A DNA stretch of 64,000 nucleotides from positions 7,564,001-7,628,000 of the forward strand of contig NZ_CP023689.1 in assembly GCF_008704715.1 (NCBI RefSeq), written 5' to 3'. Below are positions 32,790 to 41,272 of this stretch, one piece after another. The translations under genes were made by a program, and so were the position numbers. The notes under the pieces are model-generated. The model was not told the origin of the DNA. It ran no database searches and saw only the letters and a program-made list of their open reading frames with translations. Origin of the DNA: Streptomyces chartreusis (lineage in GTDB: Bacteria; Actinomycetota; Actinomycetes; Streptomycetales; Streptomycetaceae). Each line of letters opens with the position of its first letter. The first letter of the stretch is position 1.

Positions 32790-34486
32790 CTCGGGCCCTC
32801 CTGCGATGCCTGCCAGCGGTAGCCGCGCGGCGTCACCATGCGCCCGGCGATGTCCCGGGTCGCGGTGTTGCCGACGGTCACGACCGTCATCATGTCGACC
32901 GTCGCCGGATCCAGGGAGCCCAGTGTCGTGAGCCGACTGGACTCGTCCGGCCGCGACGCGTTCCGTACGACCCCGACCGGCGTCTTGGGCGTCCGGTGCT
33001 CGGCGAGGATCGCCAGCGCCTTGGGCAGCTGCCAGTCGCGGCCCCGGGAACGGGGGTTGTAGAAGGTGACCACGATGTCCGCCTCGGCCGCCGCCCGCAC
33101 CCGCCGCTCGATGACCTCCCACGGGGTGTGCAGGTCGGACAGGCTGATCGACACGTGGTCGTGGCCGAGCGGGGCGCCGAGGATCGCGGCGGCGGCGAGC
33201 GCGGCCGTCACCCCCGGTACGCCGATCACGTCGATGTCGTCGGACGCCTCCGCCAGCGCGGGGGAGGCCATGGCGTACACGCCCGCGTCGCCGCTGCCGA
33301 TCAGCGTGACGGCCTGCCCCTTGCGGGCCTCCTCGACGGCCGTGCGCGCCCGCTCCTCCTCGGCGCCCAGTCCGGACTCCAGGATCCGGGTGCCGGGCCG
33401 CAGCAGGTCGCGGATCTGGTCGACGTACTGGTCCAGCCCGACCAGCACCGACGCCCGCCGCAGCTCCGCCTTCGCGCGCGGCGTCAGCAGGTCACGGGCA
33501 CCGGGCCCGAGCCCGACGACCGAGAGCCTCCCGCGCCCCGGCCGCCGTACGACCGCACAGGTCGCCATCGCCGGGCGCCCGTCGGCACGCTCGGACTTCC
33601 GCTTCGGTACGAGGAGTTCACCGCCGCCGACGAGCGCGGCGGCCTCGGCGACCGACGGGGTGCCCACGGCGGCCAGTGGCGCGTCGGAGGGGTTGGGGAC
33701 CTCCACCACGGCCAGCTCGTCCGCGGAGCGGGTGACCAGAGGGACGCCGAGACGCTCGGCGGCCTCGACGATGCCGGGCTCGTCCGCCTTGGCGTCGACG
33801 GTGGCGAGTTCGGCGAGGGACGCGGGGGACAGACCGGCGTCCCGCAGCGCGCTCTCGACCAGCCCGAGCACCTCGTCGACCGGCGCGCCCCTGGACGCCC
33901 CGACGCCGACGACGAGCGACGGCGGACGCAGCACGACCTCCCGCTCGCCGGGCTCCACCAGCCGGTCCGTCACCCGGATCGTGTAGGACCCCTCGGCGCC
34001 GGCCCGCAGCGGCGGCAGCGGCCAGGCCACCTCGGCCCGCAGCGCCACCGGCTCCCCGTCGAGCAGCGCCCGCGAGACCCCGGCGACATCGCCCTCGACG
34101 GGCAGCCATAGCGTGTCCAGACCGGGCACCCCCACGGCATCGGTCGCCGTCGTCACCACCGGCTCCGCACCCAGCAACTCACCCACCTCACGGGCGAGTT
34201 CGTTCGCGCCGCCGCCGTGCCCGCCGACCAGCGACACGGCGAACCGTCCGCCCTCGTCGACGCACACCACACCCGGGTCGGCCGTCTTGTCGCCCAGCAG
34301 CGGGGCGATCAGCCGTACGACCGCGCCGGTCGCCAGGAAACACACGAGCTGCTCGCACTCCGCGAACGCCCGCCGCACGGCGTCCCCGACGGGCCCGTCG
34401 TACACACGCACCCGGTCCGGCCATGCCGCGGCCAGCCGGTCGCGCGCCGCCGCCCCCGCCGCGGTGGCGGAAATGAGGCCGATCAC
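32786..34486 (-). CDS. cobJ: CbiG-CobJ fusion: cobalt-precorrin-5A hydrolase and precorrin-3B C17-methyltransferase
   Basis: A 566-residue bifunctional corrin enzyme. Residues about 1-300 match CbiG (LVCFLATGAVVRLIAPLLGDKTADP, GGHGGGANELARE and the C-terminal VGVGASRGAPVDEVLGLV), which opens the ring-A lactone. Residues about 318-555 match CobJ/CbiH, an SAM-dependent methyltransferase (VVGLGPGARDLLTPRAKAEL, GSGDAGVYAMASP, VIGVPGVTAALAAAAILGAPLGHD). Fusion of these two is common in actinobacteria. Both ends overlap neighbouring genes by four bases. CbiG belongs to the cobalt-early route, so its presence with CobN marks a mixed pathway. Confidence 0.93.
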   Translation of the reverse strand: MIGLISATAAGAAARDRLAAAWPDRVRVYDGPVGDAVRRAFAECEQLVCFLATGAVVRLIAPLLGDKTADPGVVCVDEGGRFAVSLVGGHGGGANELAREVGELLGAEPVVTTATDAVGVPGLDTLWLPVEGDVAGVSRALLDGEPVALRAEVAWPLPPLRAGAEGSYTIRVTDRLVEPGEREVVLRPPSLVVGVGASRGAPVDEVLGLVESALRDAGLSPASLAELATVDAKADEPGIVEAAERLGVPLVTRSADELAVVEVPNPSDAPLAAVGTPSVAEAAALVGGGELLVPKRKSERADGRPAMATCAVVRRPGRGRLSVVGLGPGARDLLTPRAKAELRRASVLVGLDQYVDQIRDLLRPGTRILESGLGAEEERARTAVEEARKGQAVTLIGSGDAGVYAMASPALAEASDDIDVIGVPGVTAALAAAAILGAPLGHDHVSISLSDLHTPWEVIERRVRAAAEADIVVTFYNPRSRGRDWQLPKALAILAEHRTPKTPVGVVRNASRPDESSRLTTLGSLDPATVDMMTVVTVGNTATRDIAGRMVTPRGYRWQASQEGPR

Positions 34487-35721
34487 TGAGCAACTCCCTC
34501 ACGGTCCAGGGGCTTTCTGACACCCCACAACAGGAACACCGGATTCGTCGACGCGAGCCGCGTCACATCACCCGGCAGCGGCGCGAGCCGCGAGGAGTGC
34601 AGCAGCACCCCGTCGCAGTCGAACCCGGCGCAGGTCAGCGCCTCGCGGGCGGCCGGCACCCGGTCCAGCGCCGCCATCGCGACGACCACCGAGCGCCGGG
34701 CGCGCCGCGCGCACGCGGTGACGATGGCAGGCAGTTCGCGCCCCCCGCCGCCGATGAACACGGCGTCCGGATCCTCCAGATCGGACAGGACGGTGGACGC
34801 CGCCCCGTGCACGACATGGACGTCGACGCCGTGCGCGTCGGCGTTGGCGCGGATCCGCTCGATCCCGTCCCGGGTCTTCTCGACCGCGGTCACCGCGGCA
34901 CCCAGCCGCGCGCACTCCACGGCCACCGAACCCGAGCCCGCGCCGACGTCCCACACCAGGTCGCCGAGCCGCGGCCCGAGGCGGGCCAGCGCCAGCGCCC
35001 GTACCTCGAACTTGGTGATCATCGAGTCGCGGTGGGCGAACTCGCCCTCGTCCAGCGCCCACGCGGTGGGCCCGGCGCCCGCCCCGGCGACCGTACGCAG
35101 CCCGCCGAGCGCCCGCGCCGGGTCCAGACACAGCACCACGCTCACGGACGTGCCCCAGTCACGGGCGGCGGCCTCGGCCGGCGTCACCCGCTCCACGCGC
35201 TCGTCCCCGGTGCCCAGCGCGGAGGCGACGACGAGCACCCGCGCGTCGGCCTTGCGGGCGAGCGCGGCGCCCAGTTCGGCGGGCCCGGAGCCCGGACCGG
35301 TCAGCACGGCCACCTTCGGACGGGCCCGGCACACGTTCACCGCCGTGCGCAGCTCCCGCCCGTGGGCGCTGACGACGACCGCGTCGTCCCAGGGCAGCCC
35401 GATCCGGGCGAACGCGGCGGCGACGGACGACACCCCGGGCCGTACCTGGAGCCGCTCCGGGCCGAACCGCTCCGCTAGCGCCCGCACGATCCCGAAGAAC
35501 CCCGGGTCGCCGGAGGCCAGCACGACCACGCGCCGGTCCTTCTCCGCGTACTCCGCGATGGTGTCGAGAGCCGGAGCCAGCGCCCCGAGCACGACCCGCT
35601 CCACCTCCTCGCCCGGGCCGGCGGCGTCCAGGTGCCGCCGCCCGCCTACGACGAGTTCGGCCCCGGCGAGGACGTCCTCGGGCAGCGGCTCGCCCGTCCC
35701 CGTGCCGACGACGGTGATCAC
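34483..35721 (-). CDS. cobL: Precorrin-6Y C5,15-methyltransferase (decarboxylating)
   Basis: A 412-residue CbiE-CbiT fusion. Residues about 1-205 are the CbiE methyltransferase (VVGTGTGEPLPEDV, ASGDPGFFGIVRAL, RPGVSSVAAAFARIGLPWDDA) and about 210-405 the CbiT methyltransferase/decarboxylase, with DSMITKFEVRALALARL, the SAM site VWDVGAGSGSVAVE and AVFIGGGGRELP. It methylates C5 and C15 and removes the C12 acetate carboxylate. It starts at GTG 35721 over the cobM stop and ends over the start of the CbiG-CobJ gene. Confidence 0.95.
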   Translation of the reverse strand: MITVVGTGTGEPLPEDVLAGAELVVGGRRHLDAAGPGEEVERVVLGALAPALDTIAEYAEKDRRVVVLASGDPGFFGIVRALAERFGPERLQVRPGVSSVAAAFARIGLPWDDAVVVSAHGRELRTAVNVCRARPKVAVLTGPGSGPAELGAALARKADARVLVVASALGTGDERVERVTPAEAAARDWGTSVSVVLCLDPARALGGLRTVAGAGAGPTAWALDEGEFAHRDSMITKFEVRALALARLGPRLGDLVWDVGAGSGSVAVECARLGAAVTAVEKTRDGIERIRANADAHGVDVHVVHGAASTVLSDLEDPDAVFIGGGGRELPAIVTACARRARRSVVVAMAALDRVPAAREALTCAGFDCDGVLLHSSRLAPLPGDVTRLASTNPVFLLWGVRKPLDREGVAQ

Positions 35722-36536
35722 GTACCGGCTCCCCGCTCCCGCAGCGCCTTGCGCGCCTGCGGGTCGGCCTTGCGGTACCCGTGGAAGTGACCGGGGTGGT
35801 ACAGGTGCGAGCGCGTGCCGTGGGCGTCGAGCGCCGGCCCGACCAGGAACAGGGTGTGCTTCCAGAGCTTGTGCTCCTTGACGGTCTCCTCCAGCGTCCC
35901 GATGGTGCACCGCACCACCAGTTCCTCCGGCCAGGTCGCCTGGTAGGCGACGACGACCGGTGTGGACGTCGGATACCCGCCCTCCAGCAGTTCCCGCACG
36001 AGCTGCCCGCTGCGGGCGGCGGACAGGAAGATCGCCATCGTCGTGCCGTGCTTGGCGAACTCCCGCACCTCCTCGCCCGGCGGCATCGGAGTCTTGCCGC
36101 CACCGAGCCGGGTCAGCACCACGGACTGGGCGACCTCGGGGATCGTCAGTTCCCGCTGGGCGAGCGCGGCCACGGCGGAGAAGGCGGAGACGCCGGGGAC
36201 GACCTCGGTGGCGATGCCGATCGAGGCGCACCGGTCGAGCTGCTCCTGCGTGCCGCCCCACAGCGCCGGGTCGCCCGAGTGGATACGGGCGACCTTGAGG
36301 CACTCGGCCCACGCCCGCTCGTACACGCCGACGACGTCCTCCAGGGACATGGTCGCCGAGTCGAGGATCTCGGCACCCTCCCGCGCGTGCTGGAGGACCT
36401 CCGCCTGCACCAGGCTGGCCGCCCAGATCACGACGTCGGCCTCGGCGATGGCGCGCGCGGCACGGAACGTCAGCAGATCGGCGGCGCCGGGGCCGGCACC
36501 GACGAAGGTCACTTTGCCGCTGGGGGCATCGGCCAT
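35718..36536 (-). CDS. cobM: Precorrin-4 C11-methyltransferase
   Basis: A 272-residue class III SAM methyltransferase. Diagnostic blocks are FVGAGPGAADLLTFRAARAI, ADVVIWAASLV, RIHSGDPALWGGTQEQ, EVVPGVSAFSAVAALAQRELT and VVLTRLGGGKTPMP, closely matching CobM. The ATG at 36536 is the natural start after a 53-base gap from cobI, the only sizeable gap in the operon; the stop overlaps cobL. The C-terminus after HPGHFHGYRKAD is normal for actinobacterial CobM. Confidence 0.95.
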   Translation of the reverse strand: MADAPSGKVTFVGAGPGAADLLTFRAARAIAEADVVIWAASLVQAEVLQHAREGAEILDSATMSLEDVVGVYERAWAECLKVARIHSGDPALWGGTQEQLDRCASIGIATEVVPGVSAFSAVAALAQRELTIPEVAQSVVLTRLGGGKTPMPPGEEVREFAKHGTTMAIFLSAARSGQLVRELLEGGYPTSTPVVVAYQATWPEELVVRCTIGTLEETVKEHKLWKHTLFLVGPALDAHGTRSHLYHPGHFHGYRKADPQARKALRERGAGT

Positions 36537-36589
36537 GGGGATCGGTCCTCTCCTACAGGTACAGGGGTCGGTGGGCGCGGGGGCGGGCG

Positions 36590-37321
36590 TCAGAGCTTGC
36601 CGCCCCGGCCGCCGTCGCGCCGGGCGGGTGCGATCAGGGTCGAGAGGTAGGGCAGCGGGGTGTCGTCGAGGTCGGCGGCCGGCCGGATCGACTCCTCCGC
36701 GAGGCCCAGCGCCGACCCCCACACCGCGTCGTCGATCCGCCCGGTCTCCCGCAGCGCCTCGGCGACCTCGGCCGCCTGCCGCCCGAACTTGTAGGCGACG
36801 ACGGTGCCGGGCCCGGCGAGCGCGTCCTTCAGCACGGCCGAACCGGCGGTGACGGGCACCAGCGTGAGCGGCTCCGTCCCCTCGGTGAGGACCGCTCCGG
36901 AGCGCGCGGCGAGGTCCTGCATGGCGGTGATGCCGGGCACGGTCTCCACGACGGTGCCGGGGACCAGCTCGCCGATGGTCTGGGCGAGATACGTGAACGT
37001 GGAGTACACGTTGGGGTCACCGATGGTGGCGAAGGCGACGGCGCCGTGCTCCGCCAGCAGCCCGGCGACCCGCTCGCCCGCGGCGTCCCAGGCGGCCTCG
37101 CGCCGCGCCCGGTCGGTGCGCTCGTTCAGCGCGAACACGACCCGTACGACCTTCTCCTCGGGCACGTAGTGCAGCACGGTCGCCTCGGCCCGCCCCCGCT
37201 CCCCGCTGTCCATGACGGGTACGACGACGACGTCGGCGGCGCGCAGCGCGTTGACGCCCTTCACGGTCACCAGCTCCGGATCGCCGGGACCGACCCCGAC
37301 TCCGATCAACCTGCTGCTCAT
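36590..37321 (-). CDS. cobI: Precorrin-2 C20-methyltransferase
   Basis: A 243-residue SAM methyltransferase acting on precorrin-2 (or its cobalt form). Motifs: GVGVGPGDPELVTVKGVNAL, VVPVMDSGERGRAE, FATIGDPNVYSTFTYLAQ and VETVPGITAMQDLAARSG. Its ATG overlaps the cobB stop as ATGA. The 53-base spacer after it, before cobM, has no hairpin I can see. Standalone CobI here contrasts with the CobIJ fusions of some actinobacteria; in this operon CobJ is fused to CbiG instead. Confidence 0.95.
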   Translation of the reverse strand: MSSRLIGVGVGPGDPELVTVKGVNALRAADVVVVPVMDSGERGRAEATVLHYVPEEKVVRVVFALNERTDRARREAAWDAAGERVAGLLAEHGAVAFATIGDPNVYSTFTYLAQTIGELVPGTVVETVPGITAMQDLAARSGAVLTEGTEPLTLVPVTAGSAVLKDALAGPGTVVAYKFGRQAAEVAEALRETGRIDDAVWGSALGLAEESIRPAADLDDTPLPYLSTLIAPARRDGGRGGKL

Positions 37322-38664
37322 GACGTCCGGCACCTCTCCACGAACCGACGGGCGACACCGGGCTCGGCGGCCCAGTGCGTGTGCAGATAACTCGCGTGCA
37401 CGCCCTGCTGTACGAAACCTTCGACCCGGCGCTGAGGGGACCTGACTCCCCAGGCGGGCGCCGTCCCCGAGCCGGGCTCGACGACGGTCCGATGAAACTC
37501 GTGCGCCCGCATCCGCGTCCCGGCGACGGCGAGCGAGCTGTCGCCGACGGCCACGGCGTCCCGGTACCCGAGGGTGAGCCGCTCGCTCATCCGGGCGCTC
37601 GCGTCGAGCACCCCGCACATGGGCAGCCCGTCCAGTTCGCGGCACAGATACAGCAGCCCCGCACACTCGGCGGCCACCGGAGCGCCGCTCTGCGCGAGTG
37701 CGGCGACGGCCTTGCGCAGCGGCTCGTTGGCGGACAGCTCGGCCGCGTACACCTCGGGGAACCCGCCCCCGATCACCAACCCGGCCGTCCCGTCCGGCAG
37801 TTGCTCGTCCCGCAACGGATCGAAGGCAACGACGTCCGCACCGGCGGCGCCGAGCAACTCGGCATGCTCGGCGTAGGAGAACGTGAAGGCGGGGCCGCCG
37901 GCGAGGGCGACCACCTCACGCTTCTCCGTCGTGGTGAGCTGGGGTTCCCATGCCTCGCACGACAACGCACCCGCGCTCCGCGCCAACGCCAGCAACCCGT
38001 CCAGGTCACACCCCTGCTCGACCCGCGCCCCCATCGCCGCCACCGCGTCCACCGCCTCGGCGCGCCGTTCCGCGACCGGCACCAGCCCCAGATGCCGCGA
38101 AGGCGTGTCCACCTGGACGGCCCGGCGCAGCATCCCGAGGACCGGTACCCCCGCCGAGTCCAGGGCGTCCCGCAGCAGTTCCTCGTGCCGGTCCGAGGCG
38201 ACCTTGTTCAGGATCACGCCCCCGACCCGCACCTGCGGATCCCAGGACGCGAACCCGTGCACCAGCGCCGCCACGGACCGCGACTGCGACGAGGCGTCCA
38301 CGACGAGCACGACCGGCGCCCGCAGCAGCTTCGCCACATGGGCCGTGGACGCCAGCTCGCCCTCCCCGGCGGCCCCGTCGTACAGCCCCATCACACCCTC
38401 GACGACGGCGATGTCACACCCGCGCGACCCGTGCAGGAACAACGGCCCGACCAGCTCCGGCCCGCACAGATACGGGTCGAGATTCCGCCCCACCCGCCCG
38501 CTCGCGAGCGTGTGGTACCCGGGGTCGATGTAGTCCGGTCCGACCTTGTGCGGGGACACGGCGAGCCCCCGCGCGGCGAACGCGGCCATCAACCCCGTGG
38601 CGACGGTGGTCTTGCCGCTGCCGGAGGACGGCGCGGCGATGACCAGCCGAGGGACGGAAGGCAT
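37318..38664 (-). CDS. cobB: Cobyrinate/hydrogenobyrinate a,c-diamide synthase
   Basis: A 448-residue ATP- and glutamine-dependent amidotransferase that amidates the a and c side chains. N-terminal DTBS-like ATPase: APSSGSGKTTVATGLMAAF and HKVGPDYIDPGYH; C-terminal class I glutaminase: nucleophile Cys in PVAAECAGLLYLC, catalytic His region TRMRAHEFHRTVVE. The ATG at 38664 shares a base with the cobO stop (TGATG). Size is typical. It precedes cobI, also overlapping. Confidence 0.95.
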   Translation of the reverse strand: MPSVPRLVIAAPSSGSGKTTVATGLMAAFAARGLAVSPHKVGPDYIDPGYHTLASGRVGRNLDPYLCGPELVGPLFLHGSRGCDIAVVEGVMGLYDGAAGEGELASTAHVAKLLRAPVVLVVDASSQSRSVAALVHGFASWDPQVRVGGVILNKVASDRHEELLRDALDSAGVPVLGMLRRAVQVDTPSRHLGLVPVAERRAEAVDAVAAMGARVEQGCDLDGLLALARSAGALSCEAWEPQLTTTEKREVVALAGGPAFTFSYAEHAELLGAAGADVVAFDPLRDEQLPDGTAGLVIGGGFPEVYAAELSANEPLRKAVAALAQSGAPVAAECAGLLYLCRELDGLPMCGVLDASARMSERLTLGYRDAVAVGDSSLAVAGTRMRAHEFHRTVVEPGSGTAPAWGVRSPQRRVEGFVQQGVHASYLHTHWAAEPGVARRFVERCRTS

Positions 38665-39263
38665 CACCACTCGATGCCTCTCTGGCCCTTCTGGCCCGCG
38701 TCCATCGGGTGCTTGACCTTGGACATGTCGGTCACCAGATCGGCGAACCCGACCAGCTTCTCCGGCGCGTTCCGCCCGGTGATCACGACATGCTGGGTCC
38801 CCGGCCGGTCGCGCAGCACGTCGACGACCTCGTCGGTGTCGATCCAGCCCCAGTGCATCGGGTACGCGAACTCGTCGAGCACGTACAGCTTGTACGTCTC
38901 GGCGGCGAGGTCCCGCTTGACCTGCTCCCAGCCCTCCCGGGCCTTCTCCTCGTTGTCCATCTGGGCGTCCCGCTGGACCCAGGACCACCCCTCGCCCATC
39001 TTGTGCCAGTCGACGGAGCCGCCCTCGCCGGAGGCGCCGAGCACCCGCAGCGCGTTCTCCTCGCCGACCTTCCACTTCGCGGACTTGACGAACTGGAACA
39101 CCCCGATGGGCCACCCCTGGTTCCAGGCGCGCAGCGCGAGCCCGAACGCGGCGGTCGACTTGCCCTTCCCGATGCCGGTGTGCACCACCACCAGCGGCCG
39201 ATTACGCCGCTGACGTGTCGTCAGACCATCGTCCGGCACCACACTCGGCTGCCCCTGCGGCAT
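38664..39263 (-). CDS. cobO: Cob(I)yrinic acid a,c-diamide adenosyltransferase
   Basis: A 199-residue CobA/CobO-type ATP:corrinoid adenosyltransferase with the altered P-loop VHTGIGKGKSTAAFGLALRA, followed by FQFVKSAKWKVGEE and YVLDEFAYPMHWGWID, all family-specific. It attaches the upper adenosyl ligand to the cobalt of the diamide. Start ATG 39263 overlaps the stop of the chelatase subunit gene (TAATG) and its stop overlaps cobB. Confidence 0.95.
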   Translation of the reverse strand: MPQGQPSVVPDDGLTTRQRRNRPLVVVHTGIGKGKSTAAFGLALRAWNQGWPIGVFQFVKSAKWKVGEENALRVLGASGEGGSVDWHKMGEGWSWVQRDAQMDNEEKAREGWEQVKRDLAAETYKLYVLDEFAYPMHWGWIDTDEVVDVLRDRPGTQHVVITGRNAPEKLVGFADLVTDMSKVKHPMDAGQKGQRGIEW

Positions 39264-41272
39264 TACGCGGCCCTCCTCTTCGACCCACCCTGAACATCCC
39301 TGACCAGCCCCGCGATCGAGTCCGCCCGCAACTCGTCCAGCGTCACCGCCGTACCGCCCAGCTCACCCGCGAGCTGCCCCGCGAGCCCCAGCCGCACCGG
39401 CCCCGACTCGCAGTCCACGACCACGGAGGCGACCTCGTCGGCCGCGAACAGCCGGGCAGCCCGCCCCGCGAGCGCCACCGGCTCCGGGCCACCCGTGGCC
39501 CGCCCGTCGGTCACCAGGACCACCAGCGCCCGCCGGGCGGGATCGCGCAGCCGCTCGACCCGCAGCACCTCGTGCGCCTTCAGCAGCCCGGCCGCGAGCG
39601 GGGTCCGCCCACCGGTCGGCAGGGACTCCAGCCGGGCCGCCGCGGCGTCCACGGACGACGTCGGCGGCAGCGCCACATCGGCGGCCGACCCCCGGAACGT
39701 CACCAGGCCCACCTTGTCCCGCCGCTGATACGCGTCCAGCAGCAGCGACAGCACCGCCCCCTTCACCGCGCCCATCCGCTGCCGCGCGGCCATCGAACCG
39801 GAGGCGTCCACCACGAACAGCACGAGGTTCCCCTCGCGCCCCTCCCGCACGGCCTGCCGCAGATCGTCCCGGCGCACCACGAGGCCGCGCCCCGACCGTC
39901 CCCGGGCCCGCTGATGCGGCGCCGCCGCCTGCACGGTGGCCGCCAGGTGCAGCTTCGTCAGCGTCCCGCGGGGCCGTCGGGCCCCCGTGGTCCGCCCGTG
40001 CTCGGTCCGCGCCCGCGAACGCCGCCCGGCGGCACCGCCCTCACCGACACCCGGCACGCTCAGCGCCTTCGCCCGGAACGGCTCGGAAGCCCGTACGGGA
40101 GTCTGCTCCCCGGCCCCGGAGCCCTGCGGCTCCCCGTCCTCACCGGCCTCGGGACGCGCGGCCGTGTCGCCCCCTTGCGGGCCGTCGTCGGACTGCGGCG
40201 GCTGCCCGCCGCCCCCGCCGGGACCGTCCGGCCCGGGATCCGGGTCCTCGTCCTCGGAGCCCCCGAACTCCTCCAGGGTCTCGTCGAGCTTGTCCTCGTC
40301 CAGACCGGGCGCGTCGAAGGGGTTGCGGCGCCTGCGGTGCGGCAGCGCCAGCAGCGCCGCCTGCCGCACATCCTCGGCGAGCACATCGGTCCGTCTGGCC
40401 CAGGCGGCCAGAGCGGTCGCGGTGCGGGCCATCACGATGTCGGCCCGCATGCCGTCCACCTCGAAAGCGGCACAGGTCGCCGCGATCTGCCTGAGCGCCC
40501 CGTCACCCAGCCGCACCGACGGCAGCAACTCCCGTGCGGCGACGATCCGTCGACGTACGGCACGCTCCTCGTCGGCCCACCGGGCGGCGAAGGCACCCGG
40601 GTCGTCGTCGTACGCGAGCCGCCGTCGTACGACCTCCACCCGCTGGTCGGGCTCCCGCGAGGCGGCGACCTCGACGGTCAGTCCGAACCGGTCGAGCAAC
40701 TGCGGCCGCAGCTCGCCCTCCTCGGGGTTCATGGTCCCGACGAGAAGGAAACGGGCGGCGTGCCGGACCGAGACACCCTCGCGTTCGACGTACGACGCAC
40801 CCATCGCCGCCGCGTCAAGGAGCAGGTCGACCAGGTGGTCGTGGAGGAGGTTGACCTCGTCGACGTACAGGATCCCGCGGTGGGCGTCGGCGAGGAGGCC
40901 CGGCTCGAACGCCTTCACGCCCTCGGCGAGCGCACGCTCGATGTCCAGCGCGCCGACCAGCCGGTCCTCGGAGGCACCGACGGGCAGTTCGACCATGCGG
41001 GCGGGGCGTCGCGTGCCGGCGCCCGTCTCCTCGTGCGGTCCGTCCGGGCACGCGGGGTCCGGGGCGCCCGGGTCGCAGGAGAAACGGCAGCCGGGGACGA
41101 CCGGGACCTCGGGCATCAGCGCCGACAGCGCCCGTACCGCCGTCGACTTGGCGGTGCCCTTCTCGCCGCGCACCAGCACACCGCCGACCGCCGGCGACAC
41201 GGCGTTCAGCAGCAGCGCGAGCCGCAGGTCGTCCTGGCCGACAACGGCCGTAAAGGGGAAGGGGGTGGTCAC
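39263..41272 (-). CDS. Cobaltochelatase AAA+ ATPase/VWA subunit (ChlI-ChlD-like fusion)
   Basis: A 669-residue Mg-chelatase-like motor protein. Residues about 1-330 are an AAA+ domain (Walker A VRGEKGTAKSTAVRAL, Walker B GILYVDEVNLLHDHLVD, sensor GTMNPEEGELRPQLLDRFGL). Next is a long acidic, Gly/Pro-rich linker, then a von Willebrand A domain with the MIDAS motif DASGSM at about residue 500 and FRGSAADVALPPT. In plants and phototrophs this architecture is split into ChlI and ChlD; in aerobic cobalamin synthesis CobS/CobT fill the role. Placement next to cobN, with a 4-base overlap, argues that it energises cobalt insertion by CobN. Confidence 0.92.
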   Translation of the reverse strand: MTTPFPFTAVVGQDDLRLALLLNAVSPAVGGVLVRGEKGTAKSTAVRALSALMPEVPVVPGCRFSCDPGAPDPACPDGPHEETGAGTRRPARMVELPVGASEDRLVGALDIERALAEGVKAFEPGLLADAHRGILYVDEVNLLHDHLVDLLLDAAAMGASYVEREGVSVRHAARFLLVGTMNPEEGELRPQLLDRFGLTVEVAASREPDQRVEVVRRRLAYDDDPGAFAARWADEERAVRRRIVAARELLPSVRLGDGALRQIAATCAAFEVDGMRADIVMARTATALAAWARRTDVLAEDVRQAALLALPHRRRRNPFDAPGLDEDKLDETLEEFGGSEDEDPDPGPDGPGGGGGQPPQSDDGPQGGDTAARPEAGEDGEPQGSGAGEQTPVRASEPFRAKALSVPGVGEGGAAGRRSRARTEHGRTTGARRPRGTLTKLHLAATVQAAAPHQRARGRSGRGLVVRRDDLRQAVREGREGNLVLFVVDASGSMAARQRMGAVKGAVLSLLLDAYQRRDKVGLVTFRGSAADVALPPTSSVDAAAARLESLPTGGRTPLAAGLLKAHEVLRVERLRDPARRALVVLVTDGRATGGPEPVALAGRAARLFAADEVASVVVDCESGPVRLGLAGQLAGELGGTAVTLDELRADSIAGLVRDVQGGSKRRAA